In this document: piece after piece, positions 1 to 7,742 of the stretch
Layout: every line of letters begins with the position of its first letter
How positions within the stretch are numbered: position 1 is the stretch's first letter
NCBI GenBank assembly: GCA_003818595.1
Contig: RPQV01000057.1
Location: 1-11,399 of the forward strand
Length of the DNA: 11,399 nt
Reading direction: 5' to 3'
From: Calditrichota bacterium
GTDB lineage: Bacteria > Zhuqueibacterota > Zhuqueibacteria > Residuimicrobiales > Krinioviventaceae
Translations under genes and position numbers: made by a program
Notes under the pieces: generated by a model
What the model saw: the letters and a program-made list of their open reading frames with translations, nothing else
Database searches by the model: none
What the model was told of the DNA's origin: nothing

Positions 1-3000
1 AGTTTGATGCAGACTTTTTCGGTTTTTTCCCCAAAGAAGCCGAACATTTAGATCCACAACATCGTATTTTTATGGAGTGCGCCTGGGAGGCGCTTGAAGA
101 TGGAGGCTATGCTCCTGAAGATTATCAGGGACTGATCGGCGTGTTTGCCGGCGTCGGCATGAACAGCTATGTTTTTCCGGTGATTGCCGCGACGCAGGGG
201 AAGATTGGAACGGCGGAAGGATACCAACTCTCCATCGGCAACGAAAAAGATTTTCTCACGACCAAAGTCTCCTACAAATTCAACTTACGCGGTCTGAGCA
301 TGGATGTGCAGACGGCTTGTTCCACTTCGTTGACCGCTACTTTTCTGGCTTGTCAAAGTCTGGCTAATTTTCAAGTTGACATGGTACTTGCCGGCGGTTG
401 CACCATTTCGACGCCGCAAAAAGTCGGTTATGTATATCAAGAAGGAATGATTTTATCCCCCGATGGTCATTGTCGCGCTTTTGACGCTGACGCCAATGGT
501 ACCATCGCCGGCAATGGCTGCGGCGTGGTGCTGCTCAAGCGGCTGGAAGACGCACTGGCTGATCGTGACCACATTTATGCGGTGATCAAAGGAGCAGCCT
601 GTAACAATGATGGCTCGCAAAAGGTCGGTTACACGGCGCCGAGTGTTGACGGCCAGGCACAAGTGATTTCAGAAGCGCAGTTCGTGGCCGGCCTCCATCC
701 CGAAGATATCAGTTATGTGGAGAGTCATGGTACCGGCACCAATCTGGGCGATCCGATCGAAATTGCTGCTCTCAACAAAGTTTTTCAACAGAAAACCAAG
801 CGTCGCCGGTATTGTGCGATTGGTTCAGTCAAACCCAATATCGGACATCTTGATTCGGCCGCAGGCGTCGCCAGTCTGATCAAGACCGCTATGGCGTTGA
901 AACGAAAACAGATACCGCCCAGCATCAATTTTAAACGACCGAATTCAAAAATTGATTTCGAAAGCTCGCCATTCTATGTCAATAGTGAGCTGAAAGAGTG
1001 GGTCAGGAACGGTAAACCTCTCACCGCCGGTGTGAGCTCTTTCGGGATTGGCGGAACGAATGTTCATCTGGTGCTGCAGGAGGCGCCGGAGAGGATCAAA
1101 ACTAAAGAGTCGAGAAAATATGAACTGGTATTGCTTTCTGCCCGTTCGATGCCGGCGCTCCAGCGCATGCGTGAGAATCTCGTCGCCTTTTTAAAAGAGA
1201 ACTCTGATTTAAATTTGAGTGATGTTGCCTATACTCTGCAGCAGGGCAGAAAAGCTTTTCCGGTCCGGATGGCTGCGGTGTGTCATTCCCTCTCAGATGC
1301 AATCCAGACTCTCGAGAGTGTGAATCCTGAACGCGTGATGATGTTCAATCTGGAAAAAGATGCCGCGGAAAAATCATATGTTTTCATGTTCAGTGGTCAG
1401 GGCGCCCAGTATGTCAACATGGGAGCGGATCTTTATCGTCAGGAGCCGGTTTTTCGTGATCAGATCGATGCCTGTGCTGATTTTCTCTTGCCGGTGATGG
1501 GCATTGATTTGAGAGAAATATTGTATCCGCCTCAGGATCGTCTTAAAGAGGCGGAGGAGAAGTTACAGCAGACAAAATTCACCCAGCCGTTGTTGTTTGT
1601 CATCGAATACGCCTTGGCGCAATTATGGAAATCATGGGGCATCGAGCCTCAAGCCATGATCGGGCACAGCATCGGAGAGTATGTCGCTGCCTGTTTAGCG
1701 GATGTGATGAGTCTCGAAGACGCTCTCAAGTTGGTCGCACTGAGAGGTGAATTGATGCAGAGTTTACCTGCCGGAGCGATGTTGGGGCTTTCGCTCTCGC
1801 TCGAGGAAATCAAACCTTTTCTGCATGATCAATTATCAATTGCAGCAATCAATGGTGATAAATTGCTCACCGTCAGCGGAACGTTCGAGGCCATCGATGA
1901 TTTGGAAAAAAAATTATCTGACAGCGGCATTGACTCGACTCGACTGCACACTTCGCATGCCTTTCATTCATCGATGATGGAACCCATTCTGTCGACCTTT
2001 ACGGATTTTGTGTCGTCTGTTTATCTCAAAGCGCCGCAGATACCTTACATTTCCAATGTCACCGGCACATGGATTCGTGCCGAGGAAGCCACAGACCCGC
2101 AATATTATGCCCGCCATTTGCGATCGACGGTTCAGTTCAATCTTGGAATCGGTGAATTGTTGAAGAACCTTGATTATATTTTCCTTGAGGTTGGGTCGGG
2201 GAAAACGCTGGCCACCCTGGCCAGACGTCATGCCAACGCCTTGCCTCAGCATGTCATCCTCTCCTCCATTCATCATCCCAAAGAAAACTACCATGATCAG
2301 GATTTCATTCTGCATTCATTGGCCCGACTGTGGCTGGCAGACGGACGCGTGGATTGGCAAAGATTTAATGAAAATTTTTCCGCTTATCGAATTCCTTTGC
2401 CGACCTATCCTTTTGAACGTCAAAAGTATTGGCTGGATATTGAAGCACCGGCGCTGACGCCTAAAAAAATCCGATTGCGCGGAAAAAATTCTGACGTCGC
2501 CCAATGGTTTTATCAACCGGTTTGGAAACGCCGTCAATTACGGAAAATCAATGATGATGATCGCCATCGTTATCTGCTGTTTGTCGATATGGAGGATAAC
2601 GATGTGCTGCAAAGACTGATTGCAGCCGGTCATGAAATAAAGACCGTACAAAGCGGATCCTCTTTTCAAGCCGATAGCAACCGTATTGTTATAAAATATG
2701 ATGATGAGGCTGATTACGGGCTGCTTGTCGAATGGCTTAAAGAGCAGAACTATGTTCCCGATCGGATTGTGCATGCCTGGACGATGTCAAGTCGAGATGC
2801 GCGACATTCCCTGCAAAGAGGTTTTTATTCTCTGTTATGGTTGGTCAAGGCTCTCGTGCATGCAGGCCTGAATGATACGGTAAAAATGATCGTCGCCACG
2901 CGCGTGGCATTTGATGTGATCGGAGACGAAACCCTGCATTGTGAAAATGCCACTCTCTCCGCCGCCTGCAAGGTGATTTCGCAAGAATTCCCCAACTTTG

Positions 3001-4331
3001 CCTGTCGCTTTGTCGACACTGATGAGTATAATCTTGATCGAGTTCTGCATGAATTCAATGCCGACTCGGCGGAAGTGACGATTGCCTATCGTCATAAGAC
3101 CCGATGGGTGCAAAAGTTCGAGAATTATGAATTGAATAATTCGGCGTCTGTGCAGACGATTCTCAAACAAAATGGAACCTATTTAATCACCGGCGGAGTC
3201 GGCAATATCGCGCTCGCACTCGCCGATTATCTGGCTGAAAATTGCCAGGCCAAATTGGTGCTGGTTGATCGGGTGCCTTTCCCCGAGCGATCGGAGTGGG
3301 ACAGCATCATCCAAGAGGCCGATTCGGCTTTGGCGCAAAAAATCAAGAAAATCCAGAAAATCGAAGAAAAAGGCGAGGTATTGATCCTCGCTGCCGACAT
3401 CACCGACAAAGCGCAGATGCATGAAATATTTCAATGGACGCGAGAGCATTTTGGCGCCATTAACGGCGTGATTCATGCCGCCGGTTTGGTGGGAGCTGCA
3501 GCGACAGTTTCTATTCCTGAAACCAACGAACAGGTGATCCGAACACACCTGGAACCCAAACTGATTGGAAGTCAGGTGCTGGCAGATCTGCTCAATAATG
3601 AACAACTCGATTTTGTCCTTTTACAGTCTTCCCTTTCCACCGTGCTCGGCGGCATCGGTATGTATGCTTACGCATCTGCCAACGCCTATCTCGACGCCAT
3701 ATCGGCCATTCAAAATCGCAAGAGCAGCACTTTATGGATGAGCGTGAATTGGGATGGTTGGCGTTTTGACCATGAACCGTTCAAGAGCGGTTTTGAAGAA
3801 TTGAGTATGACGCCGACCGAAGGTATCAAGGCATTTGACTTACTGTTTAAAAACATGGGGGTTCCACAGATCGTCGTTTCCACGGGTGAATTGATGGAAC
3901 GAATCCAACAATGGGTGACCCTGGAAACTCGTACGCTGCAGACCGGCATTGGAATCACGCAGCGTCATCCTCGTCCCAATATTGTAACTCCTTTTGCGCC
4001 TCCTCGGGATGATTTTGAGAGAGAGATGGCAGAGACCTGGGGTGAACTTCTCGGGATTGACGGCATCGGCATCTATGATGATTTTTTTGACTTGGGAGGG
4101 CATTCTTTGTTGGCAACGCAGCTCATTTCCCGACTTCGAGACAAATACCGTATTGACCTGCCGCTTCGCAGTTTGTTTGAATCTCCGACCATCGCCACAG
4201 TCAGTGATACGATCCGGAAAGCACAGGAATCTCACCAGCCGGATGACGATAAAATAGCCGAAGCGCTAAAAATGGTCGAAGGGCTGACGGATGAACAGGT
4301 GCGGCAGATGTTGATGCAGCAGGATGAATAA
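1..4331 (+). CDS. Type I modular polyketide synthase, KS-AT-KR-carrier (5' end outside window)
   Basis: This gene encodes one cytoplasmic PKS module that condenses malonate onto an upstream acyl chain and reduces the beta-ketone to a hydroxyl. The reading frame is already open at the left edge. The first complete codon is at base 3, and the residues before the first ATG (base 72) are conserved KS sequence (FDADFFGFFP, DPQHRIFME), so that ATG is not the start and the true start lies upstream. There are 1442 visible residues; numbering here counts from the codon at base 3. Domain order is KS (active Cys106), malonyl-type AT (Ser556), KR (Tyr1223), carrier (Ser1368) and a tail helix. Only a short linker separates AT from the KR structural half, so DH, ER and methyltransferase are absent. 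The gene stops with TAA 24 bases before the next synthetase gene and is very probably co-transcribed with it. At least about 50 KS residues are missing, and a loading domain further upstream cannot be excluded. Confidence 0.97.
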   Translation, partial: FDADFFGFFPKEAEHLDPQHRIFMECAWEALEDGGYAPEDYQGLIGVFAGVGMNSYVFPVIAATQGKIGTAEGYQLSIGNEKDFLTTKVSYKFNLRGLSMDVQTACSTSLTATFLACQSLANFQVDMVLAGGCTISTPQKVGYVYQEGMILSPDGHCRAFDADANGTIAGNGCGVVLLKRLEDALADRDHIYAVIKGAACNNDGSQKVGYTAPSVDGQAQVISEAQFVAGLHPEDISYVESHGTGTNLGDPIEIAALNKVFQQKTKRRRYCAIGSVKPNIGHLDSAAGVASLIKTAMALKRKQIPPSINFKRPNSKIDFESSPFYVNSELKEWVRNGKPLTAGVSSFGIGGTNVHLVLQEAPERIKTKESRKYELVLLSARSMPALQRMRENLVAFLKENSDLNLSDVAYTLQQGRKAFPVRMAAVCHSLSDAIQTLESVNPERVMMFNLEKDAAEKSYVFMFSGQGAQYVNMGADLYRQEPVFRDQIDACADFLLPVMGIDLREILYPPQDRLKEAEEKLQQTKFTQPLLFVIEYALAQLWKSWGIEPQAMIGHSIGEYVAACLADVMSLEDALKLVALRGELMQSLPAGAMLGLSLSLEEIKPFLHDQLSIAAINGDKLLTVSGTFEAIDDLEKKLSDSGIDSTRLHTSHAFHSSMMEPILSTFTDFVSSVYLKAPQIPYISNVTGTWIRAEEATDPQYYARHLRSTVQFNLGIGELLKNLDYIFLEVGSGKTLATLARRHANALPQHVILSSIHHPKENYHDQDFILHSLARLWLADGRVDWQRFNENFSAYRIPLPTYPFERQKYWLDIEAPALTPKKIRLRGKNSDVAQWFYQPVWKRRQLRKINDDDRHRYLLFVDMEDNDVLQRLIAAGHEIKTVQSGSSFQADSNRIVIKYDDEADYGLLVEWLKEQNYVPDRIVHAWTMSSRDARHSLQRGFYSLLWLVKALVHAGLNDTVKMIVATRVAFDVIGDETLHCENATLSAACKVISQEFPNFACRFVDTDEYNLDRVLHEFNADSAEVTIAYRHKTRWVQKFENYELNNSASVQTILKQNGTYLITGGVGNIALALADYLAENCQAKLVLVDRVPFPERSEWDSIIQEADSALAQKIKKIQKIEEKGEVLILAADITDKAQMHEIFQWTREHFGAINGVIHAAGLVGAAATVSIPETNEQVIRTHLEPKLIGSQVLADLLNNEQLDFVLLQSSLSTVLGGIGMYAYASANAYLDAISAIQNRKSSTLWMSVNWDGWRFDHEPFKSGFEELSMTPTEGIKAFDLLFKNMGVPQIVVSTGELMERIQQWVTLETRTLQTGIGITQRHPRPNIVTPFAPPRDDFEREMAETWGELLGIDGIGIYDDFFDLGGHSLLATQLISRLRDKYRIDLPLRSLFESPTIATVSDTIRKAQESHQPDDDKIAEALKMVEGLTDEQVRQMLMQQDE
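3..1092 (+). other. Ketosynthase (KS) domain, N-terminus cut by window edge
   Basis: This domain catalyses decarboxylative Claisen condensation. The catalytic triad is intact: Cys106 in QTACSTSL, His242 in ESHGTGT and His282 in KPNIGH. The C-terminal signature GIGGTNVHLVL is present. The active-site context QTACSTSL, together with GMILSPDGHCRAFDAD and KVGYTAPSVDGQ, resembles from memory the KS group found in mixed NRPS-PKS assembly lines, many of which accept chains from a peptidyl carrier. The upstream partner is outside the window, so that reading is inference. Confidence 0.95.
1377..2280 (+). other. Acyltransferase (AT) domain, malonyl-CoA type
   Basis: This domain loads the extender unit onto the carrier. 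It opens with FMFSGQGAQY. The nucleophile is Ser556 in GHSIGEYVAA, and the catalytic His655 lies in the specificity motif HAFH (652-655). HAFH is the usual malonyl-CoA signature; methylmalonyl-specific ATs usually carry YASH. The domain is followed by the common post-AT linker YPFERQKYWLD (2403-2435). All expected AT landmarks are present, so this is a cis-AT module. Confidence 0.94.
2505..3770 (+). other. Ketoreductase (KR) domain with structural and catalytic halves
   Basis: This domain reduces the beta-keto group with NADPH. The N-terminal half (from WFYQPVWKRR) fits the degenerate structural subdomain, and the Rossmann half starts at GTYLITGG (base 3174). Catalytic residues are present: the Lys in HLEPKLIGS, Ser1210, Tyr1223 exactly 13 residues later, and Asn1227 (YASANAYLDA). 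The nucleotide loop reads TGGVGNIA (1063-1070), with Ala where Gly is expected at the last position. The LDD motif of B-type KRs is absent and the A-type Trp position holds Leu1215, so product stereochemistry cannot be read. I expect it to be active. Confidence 0.9.
4005..4217 (+). other. Carrier domain of the PKS module, NRPS/PCP-like
   Basis: The phosphopantetheine attachment site is Ser1368 in DLGGHSLLATQ. The motif and flanks (FFDLGGHSLL, SRLRDKYRIDLPLR, LFESPTIA) are typical of peptidyl carriers that feed condensation domains. Classic PKS ACPs have a DSL motif. It hands the beta-hydroxyacyl chain to the C domain of the next protein. Confidence 0.93.
4242..4328 (+). other. Possible C-terminal docking tail of the PKS
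   Basis: The last 29 residues after the carrier are highly charged and predicted helical by eye (DDDKIAEALKMVEG, then LTDEQVRQMLMQQDE). A similar tail ends the next protein (TLSDEQIKQQLNS), and related heads begin the second and third proteins (RLSPEKRKLLEK; NLTPEQLELLRKK). Position at the protein terminus and the repetition of the L-S/T-x-E-Q/K pattern suggest a docking or linker helix. The pairing itself is inferred. Confidence 0.5.
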
Positions 4332-4355
4332 ACAAACCAATTAGAATTTCCGCTT

Positions 4356-7300
4356 ATGAACAATCAGGCAGATGAAATCAGCCGGCTTTCACCGGAAAAG
4401 AGAAAGCTGCTCGAAAAAATTTTACAACAGCAGAATATCGATCTTTATAAAAAAGCGATTCTGCCGGTCAGTCGCGAACGAGGACGTTTTCCCCTATCGT
4501 ATGCTCAGCAGCGAATGTGGTTTCTCGATCAATGGCAGCCTGGAAATCCAATGTACAACAATCCCGCAGCCGTTGTCATCAAGGGGGAGATTGATGTTCA
4601 GGCGATGCAGCAGACGTTGAACGCTTTATCCAGGCGTCATGAGGTGCTGCGCACCTGTTTCGATAACGAGGATGGCAATCCGGTCCAGACGATCAAGGCA
4701 GAATCAACGATTCAGTTGCAATACCTCGACATTTTCGCCATGCCTGAAGAGGAACGTCAGCCGCTGATGCGACGTGAATTGGATGAAGAGGCACAGGCTC
4801 CTTTCGACCTGAGCACTGGTCCCTTGGTGCGCACCAAATTGATCCGCACCGGCTCGGATGAACATATATTTCTGCTGACCATGCATCACATTGTTTCTGA
4901 TGCCTGGACTCTGACACTCTTTATTAAAGAATTTGCTGATTTTTATCAATCGTTCACCTCGGCAAAACAACCCCAACTGCCGGAACTGCCCCTTCACTAT
5001 GTCGATTATGCGGTATGGCAGCGCAATTATTTGACCGGCAGTGTTCTTGAGCAGCAGCTGGATTATTGGAAATCGGTTCTTGCCGAAGCCGATGAGCCTT
5101 TGAATTTCCCGACAGATCATCCGCGACCCAAAATGCAAACCTTTAATGGCGATGTTTTTTATTTTCAAATCGATGGAACCACGGTTCGTGCGCTCGAAAC
5201 GGCAAGCAGACAACAAGATGCCACCTTGTTCATGACCCTGCTCACAGCTCTCGATGTGCTTTTGTTCAAGTATACGGGACAGGAGGACATCCGCATTGGT
5301 ACTCCCATTGCCAATCGCAATCGCAGTGAGGTCGAATCGATGTTGGGTGTTTTTGTCAATACCCTGGTCATGCGCGGCGATCTTTCCGGCATGCCGACAT
5401 TTGCCGGCCTCCTTCAACGTGTTAAAGGCAATGCAGTCGGCGCCTTTGCACATCAGGATATCCCCTTTGAAATGCTGGTCGAAGAACTTAAACCGGAGCG
5501 CGATACCAGCCGTCCACCTTTCTTTCAAGTGATGTTTGTCATGCAGAATGCGCCGTCGCAGTCGCTGAATATGGCAAATGTCGTGCTGACGCCGCAACCC
5601 TTGCACACACCGACCGCAAAATTTGATCTGACCTTTGTCATGGAGCCCAAGGATGGTCTCATTGACGGACAAATCGTTTACAACACTGATCTGTTTGAAA
5701 AAAGCACCATTGAACGGCTCGCTGAACATCTGCGAAATCTGCTGGTTGAAATCGGCAAAAACATCAATGTAAAAATCCCGCAGATATCCCTGTTGTCAGA
5801 AGGTGAAAAAAATGAGCTGTTGGTCAATCGCAACAACGCGAGCCATCGAACGGTCAATATTGATCATATGATTCATGAACGGATCGCCGAATCTGCGCAG
5901 CGCCATCCGAATGCGCGCATTTTTTGCGGTTCAACGGAAACCAGTTTGGTGCATCTCGATCGTCGCGCCAATCAAATGGCTCATTTTCTGTTGGAGAGCG
6001 GCATAACTTCTGAAAGCATTGTCGGCATTCATCTGCCGCGAACACTTGATTTGCTCACCGCAATGCTTGCGGTATTCAAAGCAGGAGGCGTTTGTCTGCC
6101 GCTCGATCCCGACTATCCGACGGAAAGATTGTCGTATATGATTGCCGACTCTCATGCCGCCCTCATTCTATCGCATTCCTCGGTGGCAGGAGATATCTCC
6201 GACCCTGAGGCGCCGATATACAATCTGGATGCCCTAAAAGTTCGGCTTTCGCAATTACCGGAGATGGCGCCCGAGACAACCGTTGTCGGAGAAAACGGCG
6301 CCTATATTATTTATACCTCCGGATCCACCGGCAGGCCCAAAGGAGTGGTGATCCCTCATGCAGCATTCGTTCAACACTGCCAAGGGATGCGGGATTTTTA
6401 TCAATTATCATCCCTGGATCGGGTTCTGCAGTTCGCCTCTACCAATTTTGATGCGGCATTGGAGCAAATTTTCCCGACGATGCTCGCCGGCGCTGATCTG
6501 GTCATGCGCGACTCGACGGTGTGGACGCCGCAGGAATTGTTCCAGATTATTCTGCGTCATAAACTGACCGTGATCAATTTGCCGACGGCATACTGGAATC
6601 AGTTTATGATCGAATGGTCGCGCATGCACAAGGCTGTCAAGACAGAATTGCGACTCATCATCGTTGGCGGCGATTTGATGACCAGTGATTCTCTGCACGG
6701 GTGGGAGGCGAGCTCTTTGGGTACGGCACGATTGCTGAATGCGTATGGCCCGACCGAGACGACGATCACTGCAACGATCTATGATATCCCCAGATCGACC
6801 CAGGTGGACCTCGATAAAGGCGCAATTCCTATTGGTTCTGCAGTTCTGGAACGATCACTTTATATTCTGGACAGCCATGGCAATCCGACTCCCGTCGGAG
6901 CGTCGGGTGAACTTTACATCGGCGGTTTCGCGCTGGCTCGAGGGTATCTGCACCGCCCCGACTTGACGGCCGAGAAATTTGTCCCTAATCCTTTTCATGG
7001 CAACGGCGAAAGGTTGTATCGAACAGGTGATTTGGTACGCTATAATTTTCGCGGCGATATCGAGTTTTTGGGACGGGTTGATACTCAAGTGAAAATTCGC
7101 GGCTATCGTATTGAATTGGGAGAGATTGAAGCTGAACTGAGTCGTTATCCGGGTGTATGCGAAGTTGTCGTCTCAGCCTATGCGGATGTTTCCGCGGAAA
7201 AGTATCTTGTCGCCTATTATGTACATGAAAACAACATTGCAGCCGAAACCAAAGAGTTGCGCGCATTTTTGGGTCAAACCCTGCCCGATTATATGATCCC

Positions 7301-7733
7301 CTCGGTTTTTATGATGTTGGAATCCATGCCGCTGGCGCCGAGCGGTAAAATTGATCGTCGGGCGCTCCCTGCGCCTGATCAGAATCGGCAGACAGCGCGC
7401 GCCGAATTTGTCGCTCCACGCACGGAAACAGAGATCAAAATAGCAGAAATTGTCTCAGCTGTTCTGCGAGTTGAGCGCGTTGGCGTCTATGACAATTTTT
7501 TTGATCTTGGCGGCCATTCGATGCTGGGAACACAGGTCATTTCGAGATTGCGGGACGTGTTTCATGTCGAGGTGTCGTTACGCGAGCTGTTTGAAAGTCC
7601 AACAGTGGAAGGCCTGACGCGCGCCATTGCGACAGCTCAGGCCGAGAGTTTTCAAGGAGAGGATCTCGAGGCGATGTTGATGGAATTGCAGACGCTTTCT
7701 GATGAGCAGATTAAACAACAATTGAACAGTTAA
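4356..7733 (+). CDS. Nonribosomal peptide synthetase, one C-A-PCP module
   Basis: This complete 1125-residue protein adds one amino acid to the polyketide chain delivered by the preceding PKS. Domain order is a helical head (residues 1-40), condensation (about 44-485), adenylation (about 500-1007), peptidyl carrier (about 1020-1091) and a short tail. Catalytic landmarks are intact: His178 and Asp182 in HHIVSDAW, TSGSTGRPKG (654-663), NAYGPTETT (from 795), Lys998 in PSGKIDRRAL and carrier Ser1055. There is no epimerase, methyltransferase or thioesterase, so an L-residue passes to the next protein. The start at ATG 4356 is the only ATG between the preceding in-frame TAA and the conserved C domain at the expected distance. 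No good Shine-Dalgarno precedes it, so translation may rely on coupling to the upstream gene. It begins 24 bases after the PKS stop and ends 9 bases before the third gene. Confidence 0.97.
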   Translation: MNNQADEISRLSPEKRKLLEKILQQQNIDLYKKAILPVSRERGRFPLSYAQQRMWFLDQWQPGNPMYNNPAAVVIKGEIDVQAMQQTLNALSRRHEVLRTCFDNEDGNPVQTIKAESTIQLQYLDIFAMPEEERQPLMRRELDEEAQAPFDLSTGPLVRTKLIRTGSDEHIFLLTMHHIVSDAWTLTLFIKEFADFYQSFTSAKQPQLPELPLHYVDYAVWQRNYLTGSVLEQQLDYWKSVLAEADEPLNFPTDHPRPKMQTFNGDVFYFQIDGTTVRALETASRQQDATLFMTLLTALDVLLFKYTGQEDIRIGTPIANRNRSEVESMLGVFVNTLVMRGDLSGMPTFAGLLQRVKGNAVGAFAHQDIPFEMLVEELKPERDTSRPPFFQVMFVMQNAPSQSLNMANVVLTPQPLHTPTAKFDLTFVMEPKDGLIDGQIVYNTDLFEKSTIERLAEHLRNLLVEIGKNINVKIPQISLLSEGEKNELLVNRNNASHRTVNIDHMIHERIAESAQRHPNARIFCGSTETSLVHLDRRANQMAHFLLESGITSESIVGIHLPRTLDLLTAMLAVFKAGGVCLPLDPDYPTERLSYMIADSHAALILSHSSVAGDISDPEAPIYNLDALKVRLSQLPEMAPETTVVGENGAYIIYTSGSTGRPKGVVIPHAAFVQHCQGMRDFYQLSSLDRVLQFASTNFDAALEQIFPTMLAGADLVMRDSTVWTPQELFQIILRHKLTVINLPTAYWNQFMIEWSRMHKAVKTELRLIIVGGDLMTSDSLHGWEASSLGTARLLNAYGPTETTITATIYDIPRSTQVDLDKGAIPIGSAVLERSLYILDSHGNPTPVGASGELYIGGFALARGYLHRPDLTAEKFVPNPFHGNGERLYRTGDLVRYNFRGDIEFLGRVDTQVKIRGYRIELGEIEAELSRYPGVCEVVVSAYADVSAEKYLVAYYVHENNIAAETKELRAFLGQTLPDYMIPSVFMMLESMPLAPSGKIDRRALPAPDQNRQTARAEFVAPRTETEIKIAEIVSAVLRVERVGVYDNFFDLGGHSMLGTQVISRLRDVFHVEVSLRELFESPTVEGLTRAIATAQAESFQGEDLEAMLMELQTLSDEQIKQQLNS
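4485..5810 (+). other. Condensation (C) domain of the first NRPS module
   Basis: This domain forms the amide bond between the incoming beta-hydroxyacyl chain and the amino acid held on its own carrier. Landmarks are SYAQQRMWFLDQW (C1), HHIVSDAW (C3, His177-His178 and Asp182), YVDYAVWQR (C4), IGTPIANRNR with GVFVNTLV (C5), HQDIPFE (C6) and RPPFFQVMF (C7). Position 183, usually Gly in HHxxxDG, is Ala, a tolerated variant. The absence of an upstream epimerase fits an LCL or acyl-accepting type; the exact subtype cannot be settled by eye. Confidence 0.93.
5856..7376 (+). other. Adenylation (A) domain of the first NRPS module, substrate uncertain
   Basis: This domain activates an amino acid with ATP. 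It has A2 (KAGGVCLPLDPDYP), A3 (YTSGSTGRPKG), A5 (NAYGPTETT), A6 (GELYIGG), A7 (RLYRTGDL), A8 (VKIRGYRIELGEIE) and A10 (PSGKIDRRAL). The A1 core is divergent: TSLVHLDRRAN stands where L-S/T-Y-x-E-L is usual. Hand alignment to GrsA gives the ten-residue pocket D-A-E-N-I-G-A-I-T-K. Glu at position 239 recalls codes for basic residues such as the bacitracin Lys code, but the match is loose and I assign no substrate. Confidence 0.92.
7413..7628 (+). other. Peptidyl carrier (PCP) domain of the first NRPS module
   Basis: Ser1055 in FFDLGGHSMLGTQ is the phosphopantetheine site. Hand alignment gives 28 identities in 46 residues around the site with the carrier of the PKS gene. The carrier of the third gene is clearly less similar. 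Confidence 0.95.
7644..7730 (+). other. Possible C-terminal docking tail of the first NRPS
   Basis: The 29 residues after the carrier (including EDLEAMLMELQ and LSDEQIKQQLNS) match the tail of the PKS protein in style: an acidic helix, then an L-S/T-D-E-Q helix. The next protein begins with NLTPEQLELLRKK, a plausible partner. Function is inferred from position and repetition. Confidence 0.45.
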
Positions 7734-7742
7734 GTGGTTATT

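Noticed and set aside
1906..1913. Run of eight A that could cause slippage or a sequencing frameshift
   Set aside because: The AT domain reads continuously in one frame on both sides with the expected motifs, so there is no sign of a frameshift or programmed event.
2440..2505. Possible dehydratase between AT and KR
   Set aside because: Only a short linker separates the AT from the KR structural half, with no HxxxGxxxxP motif. The DH is absent.
3183..3605. Minus-strand open frame of 140 codons
   Set aside because: It lies opposite the KR catalytic half, which has intact motifs. The antisense protein has no family features.
4082..4088. T7 runs at the same place in all three carrier domains (also 7496-7502 and 10862-10868)
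   Set aside because: They arise from the conserved Phe-Phe of the xFFD motif encoded by ttt ttt after a codon ending in t. No separate DNA function is needed.
4332..4355. Possible promoter or terminator in the gaps between genes
   Set aside because: The 24-base and 9-base gaps are too short and contain no hairpin or promoter-like boxes. The genes look like one transcription unit.
4704..5729. Long open frame of 341 codons on the minus strand
   Set aside because: It is wholly antisense to the strongly conserved C domain of the first NRPS and shows no recognisable motif. Long antisense frames are a common by-product of codon bias.
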